From Proteus vulgaris (lineage in GTDB: Bacteria > Pseudomonadota > Gammaproteobacteria > Enterobacterales > Enterobacteriaceae), in contig NZ_JAEHOQ010000022.1 of the NCBI RefSeq assembly GCF_016239305.1, forward strand, positions 1-64,000: 64,000 bases of DNA. The letters are read 5' to 3'. Under the pieces are notes generated by a model that made no database searches, was not told where the DNA came from, and saw only the letters and a list, made by a program, of their open reading frames with translations. A program made the position numbers and the translations under genes. Shown in pieces: positions 60,308 through 64,000 of this stretch; within the stretch, counting starts at the first letter, position 1; the number at the start of each line of letters is the position of its first letter.

Positions 60308-60929
60308 AATCAATCTCCTTCCATTCACCAGGTAATAAATTATCTAATGTAATATTTCCCATACTAAAGCGGATCAAGCGTAATGTAGGATAACCAATAT
60401 GAGCCGTCATTCGTCTTACTTGACGGTTTTTACCTTCAAATAAGGTGATTTTTAGCCAAGTTGTTGGAATAGTTTGGCGTTCTCTAATAGGCGGATTTCT
60501 CTCCCATAACCATTCTGGTTGCTCAACTATTTCGATTTGTGCTGGCAATGTTTTGCCATCTTTAAGCTCTAATCCATCCCGAAATTGTTGTAATGCTACT
60601 GCACAAGGAACACCTTCTACCTGAGCATAGTAGATTTTTCCTGTTTTTTTGCCCGGTTGTGTTAATTTTGCTTGTAGCTTCCCATCATTTGTTAAGACTA
60701 AAAGTCCTTCACTGTCTCTATCTAAACGTCCTGCTGCATAAATATCATGGATAGGAATAAAATCTTTTAGTGTTTTTCTACCGCTTTCATCAGTAAATTG
60801 GACTAGCACATCAAAGGGTTTATTAAAGATAACGACTTTACGTTCGCCTCTTGGACGTGCTGGTTTTCTCTGTGCTGATGGAGTGTGGTATTTTCTCGAT
60901 TTAGCGCTATTTTTAAGTTGATTTGCCAT
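60300..60929 (-). CDS. rluE: 23S rRNA pseudouridine(2457) synthase RluE
   Basis: 209 residues. RsuA-type catalytic [13 protein letters not shown] (Asp about residue 71) and the terminal [18 protein letters not shown]. The N-terminus is basic ([19 protein letters not shown]) and there is no S4 domain, as in E. coli RluE. Translationally coupled to nudJ. Divergent from icd. Confidence 0.94.
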   Translation of the reverse strand: MANQLKNSAKSRKYHTPSAQRKPARPRGERKVVIFNKPFDVLVQFTDESGRKTLKDFIPIHDIYAAGRLDRDSEGLLVLTNDGKLQAKLTQPGKKTGKIYYAQVEGVPCAVALQQFRDGLELKDGKTLPAQIEIVEQPEWLWERNPPIRERQTIPTTWLKITLFEGKNRQVRRMTAHIGYPTLRLIRFSMGNITLDNLLPGEWKEIDFV

Positions 60930-61067
60930 AGTTAATTTTTGTAAAAAATGGGAGATTGATTATACCTTAAAAGAGAAGCGATTGGCGTTAGCTGAATAAT
61001 CAAGTAGTATTGACAGGTCTCTTACAAAAAATTAACAAAGCGTGCGCTTACATGAAAGGAGAGGTAA

Positions 61068-62321
61068 ATGGAAAGCAAAGTAGTTGTTCCGGCTAATGGC
61101 GCTAAAATTACACTAGATGCTAAAGGTAAGCTTGTTGTTCCAAATAATCCGGTTATCCCTTATATCGAAGGGGACGGTATCGGTATCGATGTTACGCCAG
61201 CAATGTTAAAAGTTGTTGATGCAGCAGTTGAGAAAGCTTACGGCAAAGAACGTAAGATTGAGTGGATGGAAGTCTACACTGGTGAAAAATCAACGCAGGT
61301 GTATGGTAAAGATGTTTGGTTACCAGAAGAAACCTTAGATCTTATCCGCGAATATCGAGTTTCTATTAAAGGTCCTCTTACTACGCCAGTTGGCGGTGGT
61401 ATCCGTTCATTAAATGTTGCATTACGCCAACAACTTGACCTCTATATTTGCCTACGCCCAGTACGTTATTACAAAGGCACTCCAAGCCCAGTCAAACAGC
61501 CAGAACTGACCGATATGGTTATCTTCCGTGAAAACTCAGAAGATATTTATGCCGGTATTGAGTGGAAAGCGGGCTCAGCAGAAGCAGATAAAGTGATCAA
61601 ATTCCTGCAAACTGAAATGGGTGTTACCAAAATCCGCTTCCCACAAGATTGCGGTATTGGTATTAAGCCTTGTTCAGAAGAAGGTACTAAGCGTTTAGTT
61701 CGTGCCGCAATTGAATATGCTATTGATAATGATCGCGATTCAGTCACATTGGTACACAAAGGTAATATTATGAAATTTACCGAGGGTGCCTTTAAAGATT
61801 GGGGTTATGAGTTAGCTCGCGAAGAGTTCGGTGGTGAATTATTAGATGGCGGTCCTTGGGTCAAAATCAAGAATCCAAAATCAGGTAAAGAGATCATCGT
61901 TAAAGACGTTATTGCTGACGCATTTTTACAACAAATTCTGTTACGCCCAGCAGAGTACGATGTTATCGCATGTATGAACCTAAATGGTGACTATATTTCT
62001 GATGCATTAGCTGCTCAAGTGGGTGGTATTGGTATCGCACCTGGCGCAAATATTGGTGATGAGTGTGCATTGTTTGAAGCAACACACGGCACAGCACCAA
62101 AATATGCAGGCCAAGATAAAGTTAACCCTGGCTCAATTATCCTTTCCGCAGAAATGATGTTACGCCACATGGGGTGGACAGAAGCTGCTGACTTAATCAT
62201 TAAAGGTATGGAAGGTGCGATTGCCGCTAAGACCGTAACTTATGATTTCGAGCGTCAGTTAGAAGGCGCTAAACTGCTGAAATGTAGCGAGTTTGGTGAC
62301 GCGATTATCAAACACATGTAA
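61068..62321 (+). CDS. icd: NADP-dependent isocitrate dehydrogenase
   Basis: 417 residues (E. coli 416). TCA-cycle enzyme. The regulated Ser is in [13 protein letters not shown] (about residue 114), the AceK phosphorylation site. Active-site segments [19 protein letters not shown] and [19 protein letters not shown]. The C-terminal end is regular ([11 protein letters not shown]). The 3' end of icd is the known attachment site for e14/phage 21-type elements, and an integrase gene follows here. Confidence 0.97.
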   Translation: MESKVVVPANGAKITLDAKGKLVVPNNPVIPYIEGDGIGIDVTPAMLKVVDAAVEKAYGKERKIEWMEVYTGEKSTQVYGKDVWLPEETLDLIREYRVSIKGPLTTPVGGGIRSLNVALRQQLDLYICLRPVRYYKGTPSPVKQPELTDMVIFRENSEDIYAGIEWKAGSAEADKVIKFLQTEMGVTKIRFPQDCGIGIKPCSEEGTKRLVRAAIEYAIDNDRDSVTLVHKGNIMKFTEGAFKDWGYELAREEFGGELLDGGPWVKIKNPKSGKEIIVKDVIADAFLQQILLRPAEYDVIACMNLNGDYISDALAAQVGGIGIAPGANIGDECALFEATHGTAPKYAGQDKVNPGSIILSAEMMLRHMGWTEAADLIIKGMEGAIAAKTVTYDFERQLEGAKLLKCSEFGDAIIKHM

Positions 62322-62342
62322 TTGTTGATTTGATAAATAGTT

Positions 62343-62372
62343 AACGGGAGCTTATTAGTTCCCGTTTATTTT
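62343..62372 (+). terminator. Terminator after icd
   Basis: AACGGGA/TCCCGTT stem followed by TATTTTTTG. Confidence 0.75.
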
Positions 62373-62388
62373 TTGTACTATAAAATTC

Positions 62389-62423
62389 TTCCCCAAAATA
62401 TCCCCAAAACTCTTCCCCAAAAC
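62389..62423. repeat. Three TCCCCAAAA direct repeats next to the prophage integrase (probable arm-type sites)
   Basis: TCCCCAAAA starts at 62390, 62401 and 62414, spaced 11 and 13 bp, between the icd terminator and the int stop codon. Short repeats in this place in lambdoid phages are integrase arm-binding sites. The exact core of the attachment site cannot be seen without the other end of the prophage. Confidence 0.55.
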
Positions 62424-62430
62424 TGTTCAA

Positions 62431-63564
62431 TTAAACAGCAATAATTTGCCATTCTTTGCCTCTATCATCGTGGTATTTATCAGTCATATTTTGTGTTTTA
62501 TGGCCCAATAATTTTTGTGTATTAATTCCTTGTTCTCGATAAAGTCGCTCAGATAAAGATCGCTGTTCATGGAAAGTAGGTGCGGTACCTTTTTCCCAAG
62601 TTAACCCACATTTATCTCGCGCTTTTTTAAACGTTGTGGTTAATGTATTTGGTGTGACTTGTTCACCACGTTTCGCTTGTGCGGTGGTATGCCGATAATG
62701 CACGAGATATTTACTCACAACAGCATCACGACATTGAGCAACAACATCCCTTAAAGAGAGATTGATAGCTTCACATTTTAGCGAGAGAGGGATGGCTAAC
62801 TTACTGCCCGTTTTCTCTTGCTGTATGTGTAACATGTCATCCCAAATATCAGAGAATTTCATTTTACAGATATCACCGATCCGCTGACCTGTGGTTAAGG
62901 CGAGCAACATTCCACATTGCAGGTAAGGAGGGTGGTTCTTAGCTTGCTGGTAAATAGTGCGCCATTCTTCCAATGTCATGCGTTCTCTTTTCACTATATT
63001 CCGTGGTTGTTTAGTTGCTTTCGCAGGATTGTAACCAGGCGGAACATAGCCAGCATGTTGAGCTTCTTTAAATACATCAATAAGCACCATGCGAACGACC
63101 TGAGCCATTCTTGAATGTCCTAATACTTTGATGGAATCTATTATTTCAGCGATATCTAATGCGGTTATCTCTTTTAATATTTTCGTACCACAATACTGAC
63201 GGAATAAATTAATGGGTTTCATTTTTTGTCGATAAGAATTAATTTTTAATTCACCGATATCTAATCTTTCTTTTTGAATATCTAAATATTTATCTATCCA
63301 TATATCGACAGATATTTCAGACTTATTTGTCTTAATTTTTGATAACCGTTCATTAATACTTAATAACTGTCGAGTATGTTGTTCAGCAATAATTGTATTG
63401 GCTTGAATGGCAGTTTCTCTCGCTTCTTGTTCGTCAGTGCCTAAGCTATGAAATGTACCGGTGATGGGATGTTTATATTGCCAATAAATTTTGCCGTTAC
63501 GTTTATCTAGCTTTCGATATAAATTAGGGATAATAATTTTATGGGTTCGTGGTCGGGCAGCCAT
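62431..63564 (-). CDS. int: Lambda-type tyrosine recombinase (prophage integrase)
   Basis: 377 residues. N-terminal arm-binding domain (PNLYRKLDKRNGKIYWQYKHP), core-binding domain about residues 75-175, and catalytic domain with Arg in TTGQRIGDICKM (about 225), HEQR (about 330), His in LLGHKTQ and the Tyr nucleophile in TDKYHDDRG (near 366). Its stop lies about 110 nt from the icd stop, pointing to insertion at icd. The start overlaps the excisionase frame by 26 nt. Function as an active recombinase is likely. Confidence 0.93.
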   Translation of the reverse strand: MAARPRTHKIIIPNLYRKLDKRNGKIYWQYKHPITGTFHSLGTDEQEARETAIQANTIIAEQHTRQLLSINERLSKIKTNKSEISVDIWIDKYLDIQKERLDIGELKINSYRQKMKPINLFRQYCGTKILKEITALDIAEIIDSIKVLGHSRMAQVVRMVLIDVFKEAQHAGYVPPGYNPAKATKQPRNIVKRERMTLEEWRTIYQQAKNHPPYLQCGMLLALTTGQRIGDICKMKFSDIWDDMLHIQQEKTGSKLAIPLSLKCEAINLSLRDVVAQCRDAVVSKYLVHYRHTTAQAKRGEQVTPNTLTTTFKKARDKCGLTWEKGTAPTFHEQRSLSERLYREQGINTQKLLGHKTQNMTDKYHDDRGKEWQIIAV

Positions 63565-63790
63565 CTGTAATTATCCTCTTAAGTCGTTCCGTTGATTTAG
63601 TAGGAATTTGAGGGAGAGACAGATAGCCCACATAACGAGCTTCTCTATCAACCATCCACTTGCGGCCAACTTTCATTGCAGGTGGTGCAATAAGGTTATT
63701 TTTTGCGTATTTTTGTAATACCGTCATGCAAGGAGAGGCATCTCCAAATTCCAACCTTGCCCACGCTTCAAGAGTCACCATTCTTGACAT
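63539..63790 (-). CDS. xis: Excisionase (Xis-like)
   Basis: 83 residues. Small winged-helix protein (VTLEAWARLEFGDASPCM ... VLQKYAKNNLIAPPAMKVGRKWMV) of the lambda/HK022 Xis type. Overlaps the start of int, the usual xis-int order. Needed to direct integrase toward excision. Confidence 0.85.
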   Translation of the reverse strand: MSRMVTLEAWARLEFGDASPCMTVLQKYAKNNLIAPPAMKVGRKWMVDREARYVGYLSLPQIPTKSTERLKRIITDGCPTTNP

Positions 63791-63859
63791 ATTTTCTCTC
63801 CACGTTATTTATACTCAGTTTAAATAAATATTAATTAGCGTAATCCGTTAAGCAGTATT

Positions 63860-64000
63860 TTAAATAATATGAATAGCGATACGAGGATAAGGTAATCCAA
63901 TCGGCGCAAAAGGAATATCATCATCAAAGTCCATTGGGGGGGCATTATGTTTAGGAGATTGTTGTGGGCTCCATCCGTGTTGATGAGGTGATGGTTGTGA
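63860..64000 (-). CDS. Prophage protein with SSB-like acidic C-terminal motif (partial, runs off window)
   Basis: The last 46 codons of a minus-strand gene. The sequence is Pro/Gln/His-rich (SPHQHGWSPQQSPKHNAPP) then MDFDDDIPF, the acidic tail used by single-stranded DNA-binding proteins to bind partners, followed by 15 more residues ending PRIAIHII. Pro/Gln-rich linker plus DDDIPF strongly suggests a phage SSB, but the tail is normally at the very C-terminus, so identity is open. Only the 3' end is in the window. Confidence 0.6.
   Translation of the reverse strand, partial: SQPSPHQHGWSPQQSPKHNAPPMDFDDDIPFAPIGLPYPRIAIHII

Overview
The window is AT-rich enterobacterial chromosome and looks like Proteus (Morganellaceae). 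The housekeeping order matches the E. coli rne-to-icd region: rne, rluC, yceF, yceD, rpmF, plsX, fabHDG, acpP, fabF, pabC, mltG, tmk, holB, tatD-like, hinT, ycfL, lpoB, thiK, nagZ, ycfP, ndh, mfd, lolCDE, cobB, pepT, roxA, phoQP, purB, hflD, mnmA, nudJ, rluE, icd. Between ndh and mfd, where E. coli has ycfJ, there is a protein with the features of UmoD, the swarming regulator described from Proteus. The species cannot be fixed from this window.

Region 1-5350 is a degenerate array of CdiA C-terminal toxin modules (contact-dependent inhibition) and immunity genes. It starts inside the 3' end of a cdiA gene and contains remnants of about six toxins: CdiA_C-like nuclease, deaminase-like, EndoU-like, two short toxins paired with membrane immunity proteins, and one unassigned toxin. 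Every toxin frame is broken or truncated, while four of six immunity frames are intact. After immunity genes there are simple hairpins and a recurrent ~53-nt structured element with compensatory base changes (three full copies and one half copy). The half copy ends exactly where a foreign toxin fragment begins.

Region 5490-18210 is an accessory/metabolic stretch: an autotransporter with a PAP2 acid phosphatase passenger, a ThDP-dependent 2-oxoacid decarboxylase with a divergent LysR regulator, D-lactate dehydrogenase, exonuclease I, a LysE exporter, a FosA-type protein, a LacY-family permease with paired LacI-type operators and a CRP site, and tmaR.

Region 18380-62320 is the conserved core: RNA processing (rne, rluC), fatty-acid synthesis (yceD to fabF), folate and cell wall (pabC, mltG, lpoB, nagZ), replication (tmk, holB), respiration (ndh with a perfect FNR box), repair (mfd), lipoprotein sorting (lolCDE), the PhoPQ two-component system, tRNA/rRNA modification (mnmA, rluE) and isocitrate dehydrogenase. 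Two orphan genes (a secreted vWA protein and a small membrane protein) lie between pepT and roxA.

Region 62320-64000 is the int/xis end of a lambdoid prophage integrated next to the 3' end of icd. It ends in a gene whose product carries an SSB-like acidic motif followed by a 15-residue extension.
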